A stretch of 64,000 nt of DNA from Sulfolobus sp. A20 (lineage in GTDB: Archaea; Thermoproteota; Thermoprotei_A; Sulfolobales; Sulfolobaceae). Shown here piece after piece: positions 36,774-44,979 of this stretch; position 1 is the first letter of the stretch, and the number at the start of each line of letters is the position of its first letter. The stretch is taken from assembly GCF_001719125.1 (NCBI RefSeq), contig NZ_CP017006.1:2246384-2310383 (forward strand), given 5' to 3'. A model generated the notes under the pieces. The model was not told the origin of the DNA, made no database searches, and worked only from the letters and a program-made list of their open reading frames with translations. Made by a program: the position numbers and the translations under genes.

Positions 36774-38009
36774 ATGCGATATGCAGTAATTGATACTGGG
36801 TATAATTCAACTAGGTTATGTATTTATGATCTATTTCCAAATAAGACGTTCAGGATTTTAGGCTCACAGAAAGCCTATCTAAGATTGGGAGAAGGAGTTA
36901 AGGAAGGTTTACCAATACCAGCGGAAAAAGTAAGTGAAGCTGAGAGGGTATTTAAGTCATTTAAAACGATACTCGACAAGAAGGGGATTAACAACATAAA
37001 ACTAGTCGGGACGAGTGCCTTTAGATATGCGTCAAATGGAAATCAAGTGGCTGAACTATTGTCAGAAATTATAGGAGCTAAGATGAAATTATTATCTGGT
37101 GAGGAAGAGGGCAAATTCTCAGCAATGGGTAGTTTAAACACATTACCAGTCGATTCCGGAGTTATATTTGACTTAGGTGGAGGATCCCTAGAGGTAGTTT
37201 ACTTCTCTTCAAGGCAAATTAAGGAAGTTTATCACTTTCCTCTCGGAGCCTTGAAGTTAGCTAAGGACTTCAGTGATGAGAATGAATTGAGGAAGAAGGT
37301 AAGAAATGAGCTTTCAATTCTGAAACCCAGTAATGGGGTTATTATTGGTTCTGGAGGTAATGTTAGGGCTTTAGGAAAGATGGACGCAAAACTCTCAGCT
37401 TTTCCCATAAAGTCAATTCACGGGTACGAGCTATACATTAAACAAGTTTCAAAGTACTCCAAAGTTCTCATGAATCTTGATGCAGAAGAGAGGAGCAATT
37501 TGCCCGGCATTGGTAAGGAGAGATCTTACACGGTACATACTGCCTCCGTGATAATTGAGGAGTTGGGAAAAATTTTAGATAGCTCAACCATACTCATCTC
37601 GTCCTTTGGTTTAAGAGAGGGCGTACTAATGGAGAGTATTATAGAAAATCCTAGAGAGAAATGGCTTGAAGCTTTTGCTAATTGGTTTAACGTTGATCCT
37701 CCGTGGGAAGTTTATAATTACTTTGACGATTTTTATATGAAGGTAACCTCATATATACTGGCAGTTATCAAGATGACCGGATTTTTAGATCCTTACGACA
37801 CTTGTTACAAATTGCTAAGAGATATAACTATTCCAGGCTTTACAGCGAAGGAAATACTCATGATATCCTTATTATGTAAAGCCTCGTCTGGGAAACTGAA
37901 GAAGAAGAACTTAGGACCTCTTAGAAAAGTGTTGAATAAGAACAAACTTCTAGATAAAGGTAAGGAAATAAGGAAAATAGTAGAGTCATCTGTGGCTGGT
38001 GTCTTATGA
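36774..38009 (+). CDS. ppx: Exopolyphosphatase / GppA-family phosphatase
   Basis: The 411-residue protein has the Ppx/GppA ASKHA fold: phosphate-1 loop [25 protein letters not shown], the catalytic [12 protein letters not shown], phosphate-2 loop [20 protein letters not shown], then a helical C-terminal part (HD-like core not obvious). Ppx cuts terminal phosphate from polyphosphate; GppA converts pppGpp. Archaea generally lack pppGpp, so Ppx is the more likely role. The gene starts with no gap after sixA and overlaps the thymidylate kinase by four bases. Confidence 0.9.
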   Translation: MRYAVIDTGYNSTRLCIYDLFPNKTFRILGSQKAYLRLGEGVKEGLPIPAEKVSEAERVFKSFKTILDKKGINNIKLVGTSAFRYASNGNQVAELLSEIIGAKMKLLSGEEEGKFSAMGSLNTLPVDSGVIFDLGGGSLEVVYFSSRQIKEVYHFPLGALKLAKDFSDENELRKKVRNELSILKPSNGVIIGSGGNVRALGKMDAKLSAFPIKSIHGYELYIKQVSKYSKVLMNLDAEERSNLPGIGKERSYTVHTASVIIEELGKILDSSTILISSFGLREGVLMESIIENPREKWLEAFANWFNVDPPWEVYNYFDDFYMKVTSYILAVIKMTGFLDPYDTCYKLLRDITIPGFTAKEILMISLLCKASSGKLKKKNLGPLRKVLNKNKLLDKGKEIRKIVESSVAGVL

Positions 38010-38638
38010 GAGGTATGCTCATAGCGTTTGAAGGCATAGACGGTTCTGGGAAATCTAGCCAAGCCTCATTGCTAAGGGATTGGTTATCAAAGAAGAAATA
38101 TACGTATTTGACTGAGTGGAACTCCTCAGAGTGGATTCACGATATAATAAAAGAGGCTAAGAAGAAGAACTTACTAACCCCTTTAACTTTTAGTCTAATC
38201 CACGCCACTGACTTCGCTGATAGGTATGAGAAGTACATTTTACCCATGTTGAGTTGTGGTTTTATAGTAATCGCTGATAGATACATTTACACTGCCTACG
38301 CTAGAGATACTGTTAGGGGAGTGAACATGGAATGGGTTAAGAAGTTATATAGTTTCGCCATTAAGCCAGATATAATCTTTTACATTAGAGTTCCCCCGGA
38401 GATAGCGTTAAAGAGATTAAAGAATGCTAGAAGGCAAATAAAACCCGCTGAGGCTGGAGCTGACGTCTTCCCAAACTTAACCCCAGAAGAGGGTTTTCTA
38501 AAATATCAGTCAGCTATAACTGAGGTTTACGATAGGATAGCTGAGGAAAACGGTTTTACAATTATAGAAGGGGTTAGAAATCCTAGAGAAGTCCAAAAGG
38601 AGATAAGAAGGAAAGTGATGGAAATATGGGAAAAATAA
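38006..38638 (+). CDS. tmk: Thymidylate kinase
   Basis: The 210-residue protein has P-loop [12 protein letters not shown] (about residues 8-19), the DR-type motif [13 protein letters not shown], and the LID-region [18 protein letters not shown]. This is the dTMP kinase family. It overlaps ppx by four bases and the next kinase-like gene by 13 bases. The motif set is complete, so it should be an active NMP kinase. Placement between a polyphosphatase and a CHAD gene leaves room for a phosphate donor or acceptor other than the classical pair. Confidence 0.88.
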   Translation: MRGMLIAFEGIDGSGKSSQASLLRDWLSKKKYTYLTEWNSSEWIHDIIKEAKKKNLLTPLTFSLIHATDFADRYEKYILPMLSCGFIVIADRYIYTAYARDTVRGVNMEWVKKLYSFAIKPDIIFYIRVPPEIALKRLKNARRQIKPAEAGADVFPNLTPEEGFLKYQSAITEVYDRIAEENGFTIIEGVRNPREVQKEIRRKVMEIWEK

Positions 38639-39252
38639 TAGCCATTGAAGGGATTACCAACTCTGGTAAGACTACCCACGTGCTTAGCCTTAAGGATTTC
38701 CTTGAAGATAAAGGTTATGGTGTAATAACTTTCGGAATACTCTCCTCAAAGCTCTTATCTGAGGCAATAATTAACGTTAAGAGGGAAATATTTTACCAGA
38801 GAAGAACGTTATTCCTAGCTTACGTAACTGACTTAGCTGACCAAATTGAAAACGTTGTTAAACCAGCCTTAGACTCCGGTTTTATAGCAATTGCCGATGG
38901 CTACACTTTAACCTTAGAGGCTTGGGCTCTAACGAGGAAACTGGATAAGGAGTGGGTTGAAGGAGTCCTCTCAGCTCTACCAGTAGCTAATCTCTCAATC
39001 TCACTGATATCTCCACCAATGGAAATAATAAGAAGAATAATTAAAAAGAAAGGCTTTTTAGACCCCTTAAGTGAGAGCATTGACTTGAGCATTAAAGATG
39101 ACGTATTTCTCTCTTACAAGAAGTACATTAACGAATTCCAGCTTTACTTGAAGTCAATCTCAAAAAACGTAATCGTAACTAAGGGAAATGTAGACGAAGT
39201 AAATGATAGTATACAAAAATACGTGAAAGAGGTATTAGAAATTGAAACCTGA
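38626..39252 (+). CDS. Divergent second thymidylate-kinase-like protein
   Basis: The 208-residue protein keeps the P-loop ([13 protein letters not shown], about residues 6-18) and the overall Tmk length, but the DRY-type motif reads [11 protein letters not shown], with Arg replaced by Gly, and the LID arginines differ ([14 protein letters not shown]). It is therefore unlikely to be a normal dTMP kinase. It is directly coupled to tmk upstream and to the CHAD gene downstream. A regulatory subunit or a kinase with another substrate, possibly a polyphosphate-linked one, are the main options. Confidence 0.8.
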   Translation: MGKIIAIEGITNSGKTTHVLSLKDFLEDKGYGVITFGILSSKLLSEAIINVKREIFYQRRTLFLAYVTDLADQIENVVKPALDSGFIAIADGYTLTLEAWALTRKLDKEWVEGVLSALPVANLSISLISPPMEIIRRIIKKKGFLDPLSESIDLSIKDDVFLSYKKYINEFQLYLKSISKNVIVTKGNVDEVNDSIQKYVKEVLEIET

Positions 39253-39871
39253 GGAATACGCTAACTTACACTTAAGCGAGTTCCTCTCCTATTCTGGAAT
39301 ATCTGAGGACGAGATACATGATGCTAGAGTAGAGTTAAGAAAGTACTTAACCATTGCTAAAGCAACCTATAAATTGCACTTGAAAGCAGAGTGTATAATA
39401 AGAGCTAAAAAGATAATGAGAGGATTAGGAAAAGTGAGAGACATGGACATAATGTTCTGCGTAAAGCTCAATGAAAGGGACAGATTAGCTAAAAAAGTTG
39501 TTAATTCCTTCATCTCTTTGAGAAACTGTTACTTACCAAAAATTTTCGGAAGTAGATTGATCATAGCTGAAAAAATTTTCTTGAATTACAATACATTAAA
39601 GGTAGAGGAAGAGTTTCACTCTATTAGGAAAATAATAAGGGAGACGAGGTTCTTAATGGAAAGTCTGAACTTAGACTCCTCTTTACTGAAGGAGATTTCA
39701 CAAGAGTTGGGAAATATGAGGGATACCTATTTATTTAACGTTAAGTGCTTAGGGAAAAATGAAAAACTCGATAAGGTTAGGATTAATGAGCTCAAAGAGA
39801 AGGCTCTAAAGGACATTCAGCATAAGTTAAACTCAACTGAGTTTTACCACCTACACTTAAAAAATTTCTAA
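39242..39871 (+). CDS. CHAD domain protein
   Basis: The 209-residue protein has CHAD-type histidine and arginine-rich helices: EIHDARVELRKYLTIAK (family vHxxRVxxRRxR), IMRGLGKVRDMDIM (family lGxvRDxdV) and a C-terminal repeat of the unit with LGNMRDTYLF. CHAD domains bind inorganic polyphosphate and localise to polyphosphate granules in bacteria. TTG at 39242 overlaps the upstream gene by 11 bases. It closes the operon; its presence makes polyphosphate the most natural common theme. Confidence 0.85.
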   Translation: MKPEEYANLHLSEFLSYSGISEDEIHDARVELRKYLTIAKATYKLHLKAECIIRAKKIMRGLGKVRDMDIMFCVKLNERDRLAKKVVNSFISLRNCYLPKIFGSRLIIAEKIFLNYNTLKVEEEFHSIRKIIRETRFLMESLNLDSSLLKEISQELGNMRDTYLFNVKCLGKNEKLDKVRINELKEKALKDIQHKLNSTEFYHLHLKNF

Positions 39872-40078
39872 ACCTTAATTGACAAGGGAAAAAAGATAAA
39901 AAATGATCAGATAAGATCTATGAGAATTGAATAATGAATAAAGAAGCTATGCGACAATGAAAATTTTTCATTTCGTATAAATATTAGCAGTTTAGAAGGC
40001 TTTTCCTATAATTTGAAATAGCTACTATTATAAAACGGTTATATTCAATGTGACAATAAATTCTAACCGTATACGCAT

Positions 40079-40088
40079 ATTTATATAC
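40079..40088 (+). promoter_or_regulatory. TATA-like box of the small membrane gene
   Basis: The stretch atttatatac is centred 26 bases before ATG 40110 and decides that start over the GTG at 40050. Confidence 0.5.
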
Positions 40089-40109
40089 TTAGTTAATAGT
40101 ATTCCTCAC

Positions 40110-40304
40110 ATGAGTTGGAAGGACAATAATACCGATAAAATGTTGGTACCCTTAGTGGTTACTATAATAGCCATTGGTGTAATAGCCTTAGCTTACTTGG
40201 GGATTCCCAATGGTAATAGCTTAATGGTTCTCTTCCTTGTAGGAGTGCTCTATGTTGGAATATCTCTACTCATATTTTTCAAAGTGAGTCGTAAAGAAAG
40301 TTAA
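40110..40304 (+). CDS. Small two-helix membrane protein
   Basis: A 64-residue protein (MSWKDNNTDK start) has two membrane helices (about 11-31 and 37-57) and a basic tail (KVSRKES). The longer reading from GTG at 40050 would place the TATA box inside the gene, so I reject it. The function is unknown. The M20 peptidase gene follows 77 bases later on the same strand. Confidence 0.6.
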   Translation: MSWKDNNTDKMLVPLVVTIIAIGVIALAYLGIPNGNSLMVLFLVGVLYVGISLLIFFKVSRKES

Positions 40305-40381
40305 TCCAAAGCCCTTAAAATATTTCTTCTAACAAAAATCTCGAGGACAAGATTTTTCAACTCTCTCATCTCATTAAATAC

Positions 40382-41656
40382 ATGGACAAGATCCAAGAAC
40401 TGTATGAGTTCTTAAAAATAGACACAGTTTCAGCTAAGGGAAGGGGAGAAGAGGGCGCTAAATTCATTGCAGACTACATGAATGACCACGGAATAGAGGC
40501 TGAGATAATAAGACATAAAGCAGTTAATCCATATGTTATAGGGGAGATAAACCTAAAAGCGAAGAGAACACTCCTCATCTATAACCACTACGATGTACAA
40601 CCAGTAGAACCATTAGATAGGTGGAACACTGACCCTTTTACCCCAACAGAAAAGGACGGTAAGATTTTCGCTAGAGGAGTTGCAGACGATAAGGGGACTC
40701 TGATGGCTAGGTTACAGTCAATAATAGATTTGATGAAAGATTCAAAGCTAAAAATGAACATTAAGTTCATCTACGAAGGAGTTGAAGAGATTGGAAGTCC
40801 GTTCATTGACGACTTCTTAAACGATTATAAGGATAGGCTTAAGGCTGACTACATACTATGGGAGGGGGCTGGAAGGGGGGCTGATAATTCACCAGAAATA
40901 GTGTTAGGAGTTAAGGGACTACTTTACGTTGAAATTAGGGCTAGAACAGAAAAGGACTTACATTCGATGTACGCTCCAATAGTCAGAAACCCAGCGTGGG
41001 AAATAGTTTACTTCTTATCTAAGATAAGGCAGGAAGATGGAAAAGTCAACATAAGGGGGTTTTACGATAGAGTGAAGTGGCTAAGTGAAGACGAGGTGAA
41101 GTACTTAAAGGGTCTAAAGGAGGAGATGGAAAAAGCGTTAGGACAAAGGATAGAGGATGACTTCATGAGAAAACTCGTAGAGAACCCCACATGTAACATT
41201 GACGGTATTTACGCCGGGTATACTGGAGAGGGGTCAAAGACCGTAATACCATCTTACGCTTTCGCCAAAATAGACTTTAGGTTAGTCCCAGATCAAGATC
41301 CAGAGGAGATACTTAACGAGCTGAGAAGAATATTGCCCAATAACTTAGAGCTCAAGGTTTGGGGTAAGGTCAGACCATATAGGACTTCGATAAACAGTCA
41401 AATAGCCAAATCATTAATATCATCAGCAGAGAAGGTCTACAAGGTTAAACCTACAGTTTTACCTAATTCTCCGGGAACTGGACCTATGGAATCATTTGCG
41501 AGAATCTTGAACAACAATCAGGTAGCTGATGGAGTAGGAGTTGATTATACCGGTTCGAACATACATTCTTTCAACGAGCACATATATAAGGAGGATTACT
41601 TTAGAGCAATGGAGTGGATGAAGGAATTAATATTCGAATTGCAAAAGAGCGATTAG
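40382..41656 (+). CDS. M20-family metallopeptidase (dipeptidase/carboxypeptidase-like)
   Basis: The 424-residue protein has M20 zinc-site motifs: NHYDVQPVEP (metal His and Asp), ARGVADDKGTLMA (bridging Asp), YEGVEEIGSP (catalytic Glu-Glu), and a C-terminal histidine in SNIHSFNEHIY. Length and dimerisation-domain position are normal. Such enzymes remove terminal amino acids from small peptides or acylated amino acids in the cytoplasm. Substrate preference cannot be read from sequence. Confidence 0.9.
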   Translation: MDKIQELYEFLKIDTVSAKGRGEEGAKFIADYMNDHGIEAEIIRHKAVNPYVIGEINLKAKRTLLIYNHYDVQPVEPLDRWNTDPFTPTEKDGKIFARGVADDKGTLMARLQSIIDLMKDSKLKMNIKFIYEGVEEIGSPFIDDFLNDYKDRLKADYILWEGAGRGADNSPEIVLGVKGLLYVEIRARTEKDLHSMYAPIVRNPAWEIVYFLSKIRQEDGKVNIRGFYDRVKWLSEDEVKYLKGLKEEMEKALGQRIEDDFMRKLVENPTCNIDGIYAGYTGEGSKTVIPSYAFAKIDFRLVPDQDPEEILNELRRILPNNLELKVWGKVRPYRTSINSQIAKSLISSAEKVYKVKPTVLPNSPGTGPMESFARILNNNQVADGVGVDYTGSNIHSFNEHIYKEDYFRAMEWMKELIFELQKSD

Positions 41657-41667
41657 AGCGGGAAGAG

Positions 41668-41900
41668 CTGACTTCCTCCTCATCGATTCGTGTTTACATC
41701 TCTCATATGTCGAGAGGGTAAGAGAACCATATAAATTCATTACCGCAATGACGTCACGGTCGTTCTCACAATCAATACAACCTTTGGGCTACTTCCACCA
41801 TCTTATTACCGCAATAAGTAGAGGGTCAACATACACTACCTTTAGCCTATGATGGAAAAAGACCTTTTTTCCGAATTTAATAATACTCTTATAGAACAAC
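41668..41900 (-). pseudogene. tnpB 3' fragment, minus strand copy
   Basis: On the minus strand it reads [18 protein letters not shown], a stop, then [20 protein letters not shown]. It is the zinc-ribbon and C-terminal part of TnpB with most cysteines deleted. The DNA ends with gatgaggaggaagtca, the right edge of the element, 12 bases after the M20 gene. It mirrors the plus-strand fragment at 41960-42330, giving an inverted pair. Confidence 0.7.
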
Positions 41901-41913
41901 CCTCACGTTTTAA

Positions 41914-41959
41914 CAAAGGAAGGACAAGCCTAGCCCTTTAGGGCGGGGAGGAGGTCAGA
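41914..41959 (+). repeat. IS-end repeat, full copy
   Basis: It reads taacaaaggaaggacaagcc, tagccctttagggcgggg and AGGAGGTCAGA. A tnpB fragment follows directly. Confidence 0.8.
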
Positions 41960-42330
41960 TAGCAAAGTCATTTAGTGTTTCAGCCATCTTCTTAGAGGAC
42001 TTAAACAACCTCATAAAGAGCGTGAAGAAGTTACCAACAGAGTTTAGGGATAAACTCTACTTGATGCAGTACCGTAGACTTCAGTACTGGATTGAGTGGC
42101 AGGCTAAGAAACATGGGCTGAAGGTAGTGTATGTTGACCCACACCATTCCTCTACTCGCTGTCCTAAGTGCGGGAAAGAAATGGAAGAAGCGGGACATAG
42201 GTGCTACCATTGTCCAAGTTGTGGTTATGAGAACGATAGGGATGTAATTGCGATTGTGAACTTGTATGGGAGGGGTTCTCTGACCCTCTCGACTGCCCCT
42301 CATATGAGAGATGTAGTCCCGAATCGATGA
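41960..42330 (+). pseudogene. tnpB: TnpB C-terminal fragment with zinc ribbon
   Basis: The open frame carries [20 protein letters not shown], then [20 protein letters not shown], the zinc ribbon CPKCG...CPSCG (two CxxC pairs) and [20 protein letters not shown]. This is the end of the RuvC-like nuclease and the zinc finger of an IS200/IS605 TnpB (about 400 residues when whole). The first catalytic aspartate domain is missing. A GTG at 42022 opens a 102-residue frame, but it is unlikely to be functional. The end repeat at 41914-41959 replaces the N-terminal part. Confidence 0.85.
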
Positions 42331-42366
42331 GGGGAACCCTCGCCATTTATGGCGGGGAATAAGTCA
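42331..42366 (+). repeat. Right end of the tnpB element
   Basis: Directly after the tnpB stop comes ggggaaccctcgccatttat then ggcggggaataagtcag. It is the right-end form of the palindrome. Its last bases supply, on the other strand, the TGA stop of the propeller gene. Confidence 0.8.
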
Positions 42367-43431
42367 GTTTCTACTCCTTAACCACAGGACTACTCCAATG
42401 ACCACTAATATCGCTACTACTACGCCGATTATTATGTAATAAAAGGTAAAGCTCACACCAGTGTTAACAGACGAAGGAGTTACTCCGAGTGAGGGAAAGT
42501 AACTTACTTGGTTAGACCCATAATCCATAACGTACACGTAGTGATTCTGGGGATCGTAAACTACCCCGTTAGGGGATTGTCCCACTGTTATTAGATACTT
42601 CACGTCTCCACTATAGTTAATGAAAGCCACTTCATCGCCGTTATGGGCTAATGACAATACTACGTAGTGGTCAGCTGGATCGTAAATCATCTGGCTATAC
42701 CCGTTTATCCCACCGGAGATAAAGGTAGCTACTCCTATTATCTTATGGTCGGTAAGGTTAACGAATTCCACTTGTTGTTCATAAGTCGCAATAGCTAATA
42801 TATCTGGAGGTACGAAAGCCATGGCATCAACCGTAGTATCGTTTATCGTGAAATTGTCAACTATCTTAAAATTCGACAAGGAAATACCGTAGATTAGATT
42901 ACTCTGATAAGCCCCAACATAAACAACATTAGTATAATTATCGTAGGCTAGAGCTTGAGGACCCGGCATAACGTTAACCTTTTCCGTACTCAAGTTCTTA
43001 ATGAACCATACAGTATTTCCATAGGACGCGGTAACAATTAGGTAACCGTCAGCGTAACATACTGCAGGGTATTTTCCAATATGAGATATATTCACAACAC
43101 CTACCTCTTGCCCGTTAGGTGTTAGCCTAATTACTGGACCTTTCTGATAAACTACGTATAGAAGTCCTCCTCCCGCAGCTATCCTAAAGGGTACGGCACC
43201 AGAATAGCTTGGTAAATTATAAGTCGATACAACAGAGTTATCTTGGACTACAGCTAGCTTTGAAGCTCCCTGTAACACGACATACATTTTACCGTCATAG
43301 TAAATCCCATAACTAGGGTTACCCCCTATATTTATTGCAGAGACTGTCTGAGATACTACTGGCGTTAAAGAAGATAGAAGCAATATCATTGTTAATACCA
43401 ATATTATTACCAACCTTACATATCTTCCCAT
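42364..43431 (-). CDS. Secreted beta-propeller protein with C-terminal anchor
   Basis: The 355-residue protein has a signal peptide (about 5-28), a YVTN-type beta-propeller (GIYYDGKMYVVLQGASKLAV, AYDNYTNVVYVGAYQSNLIY, VYDPQNHYVYVMDYGSNQVS) and a C-terminal membrane helix with basic end (LRSRN). The propeller faces outside. Function is unknown; such proteins in Sulfolobales are often cell-surface components. The last codons run into the IS right end, so the present stop may not be the original one. Confidence 0.8.
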   Translation of the reverse strand: MGRYVRLVIILVLTMILLLSSLTPVVSQTVSAINIGGNPSYGIYYDGKMYVVLQGASKLAVVQDNSVVSTYNLPSYSGAVPFRIAAGGGLLYVVYQKGPVIRLTPNGQEVGVVNISHIGKYPAVCYADGYLIVTASYGNTVWFIKNLSTEKVNVMPGPQALAYDNYTNVVYVGAYQSNLIYGISLSNFKIVDNFTINDTTVDAMAFVPPDILAIATYEQQVEFVNLTDHKIIGVATFISGGINGYSQMIYDPADHYVVLSLAHNGDEVAFINYSGDVKYLITVGQSPNGVVYDPQNHYVYVMDYGSNQVSYFPSLGVTPSSVNTGVSFTFYYIIIGVVVAILVVIGVVLWLRSRN

Positions 43432-43584
43432 ATGGAAATATAACCAGATAATTATATTTAAACTTTTTCATAAGTTTCTTTTTAAAACAAATGGGGTCAA
43501 AATTTAAAAAACCATAGCAGTTTAGTTATCAGTATGATAACAATGTATCCATACATAATTTCCTCAAGCACGTTGAAAGAGAAA

Positions 43585-43615
43585 TGATAAGCACCACCCT
43601 TTAGGGTTGGTCAGA
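43585..43615 (+). repeat. IS-end repeat, shortened
   Basis: It reads TGATAAGCACCACCC, tttagggt and TGGTCAGA. Confidence 0.6.
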
Positions 43616-43678
43616 TTAGCTTATCCTCTTTTTATAGACTTTTGGACTATTTCAAAGCATGTTTCTATAAAAACTTAT

Positions 43679-44290
43679 CTAGAATACTTTTGTTAGTATT
43701 ATCGTTATAAGAGTCGCTAATATGCTCCCTAAAAATCCGAAGAAATACATTCTCATATCACTTCTTAAATCATCTATCCTCTTATTAATTCCATCAAACT
43801 TAGCATCAACATAACTCCTCAAACTCTCTATTTCACTCTTAGTATCAATTCTAAGATTCTCGATATCTTTTCTAGTCTCGCTCCTCTGATCTTCAATCTT
43901 CTTAATCATTTCATTCCTCAATTCCTCTATATCCTTCTTTTGCATACTTTTTATTTCCTCTATATCCCTCTTCAACTCAACCCTCAAAGCATCAATCTTT
44001 TTTTCAGTCTCACTCTTTAGACTCTGTATCTCATGCTTCATTTCATTCCTTAGACTCTCTATTTCTTTCCTCATCTCTTCCTTTAGACTCTGTATCTCAT
44101 TCCTCATTGAGTTACCTTGATCTTCTATATCCTTCTTTGTAGCGATGTCCCTTATAATACTATTAAGTATTAACATTCTAACCTCATCATTCCTAGCAAT
44201 CCCAATTGCAACTTTCCTCACTAACTCATCATACAACTTCTCATCCTTGCTTATCTCATCTAATAGTTCTCTTGCAACACCCACACTCAT
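43679..44290 (-). CDS. Tail-anchored protein with eleven hendecad coiled-coil repeats
   Basis: The 203-residue protein has an N-terminal helical head (1-53), eleven consecutive 11-residue units at about 54-174 (for example EIESLRNEMKH, KIDALRVELKR, DIENLRIDTKS, EIESLRSYVDA) and one C-terminal membrane helix (about 180-202). An 11-residue period predicts a right-handed or straight coiled coil roughly 18 nm long. The cytoplasm-facing rod would be fixed to the membrane by its tail. I do not know the family name; similar short proteins are common in Sulfolobales. Its role could be a spacer or scaffold. Confidence 0.7.
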   Translation of the reverse strand: MSVGVARELLDEISKDEKLYDELVRKVAIGIARNDEVRMLILNSIIRDIATKKDIEDQGNSMRNEIQSLKEEMRKEIESLRNEMKHEIQSLKSETEKKIDALRVELKRDIEEIKSMQKKDIEELRNEMIKKIEDQRSETRKDIENLRIDTKSEIESLRSYVDAKFDGINKRIDDLRSDMRMYFFGFLGSILATLITIILTKVF

Positions 44291-44324
44291 AAATTCTCAT
44301 CAAAGTTAATAAAGATATTTCAGA

Positions 44325-44585
44325 GAGAGGGGTTCCGAAATGTATAGTCCTATTATCATACTCTTTTCATACTCAATGAACCCCTTTACGTAATTTGTAC
44401 TGATCTCTTCTTCAAAAAGTTAGCCCTACTTACTCTCACGTTAGTAGACACTATCGGAATCCCATCGGATCAAAAGCAATGACCATCGGTGAATGAACCT
44501 CTCGCATGAGATTCACGAAGTTTTCGCTACCGTATTGAACATTCTTCTCATCTGCAATACTTGCAATTTCATCGTACTCACCACA
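44325..44585 (-). pseudogene. Decayed gene of unknown family
   Basis: On the minus strand frames read CGEYDEIASIADEKNVQYGS, FVNLMREVHSPMVIAFDPMG, then IPIVSTNVRVSRANF and NYVKGFIEYEKSMIIGLYIS. The frame changes twice. It has protein-like character but I do not recognise the family. With the two repeats below it explains most of the 689-base gap 44291-44979. Confidence 0.4.
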
Positions 44586-44591
44586 GTGTAT

Positions 44592-44640
44592 TCTGACCTT
44601 TTCCCCGCCCTAAAGGCGAGGCTTGTCATTCCTTTTGTCA
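44592..44640 (-). repeat. IS-end repeat, full copy
   Basis: On the minus strand it reads TGACAAAAGGAATGACAAGC, the palindrome ctcgcctttagggcgggg and AAAAGGTCAGA. Confidence 0.8.
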
Positions 44641-44864
44641 GGATTAGTGACTTACCCCTTTAAGGGATTATTCTGTAATCATTTGGCTCTTTCAGCTTTT
44701 GACTTAAAAATTAATGGCAAAAATATTGAGCAAATCATAGTTAAGGATCAGGCTAAAAAGGTTTTTCCACAACATTAAATTAATCTGAAGATCCTCTCAA
44801 CTGGGACTGAATGCATCATACATCGTCTACTACGCAGTACTAATAAGTGTTTAAAAAGCGAGAA

Positions 44865-44896
44865 TCTGACCTCCCCGCTAGAGAGGCTTTCATCAA
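44865..44896 (-). repeat. IS-end repeat, shortened
   Basis: On the minus strand it contains gaaagcctctctagcgggg then AGGTCAGA. Confidence 0.6.
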
Positions 44897-44979
44897 CTCT
44901 GTAACTCTCAGCAGACTATACCTATCACAAGAGTAATGACAATAAAGTTAATGAAATAGTCTCCTTAATAGTAATTTAA

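Noticed and set aside
36774-38009. GppA (pppGpp phosphatase) as the function of the Ppx/GppA gene
   Set aside because: Stringent-response nucleotides are not established in these archaea, and the CHAD gene in the operon points to polyphosphate.
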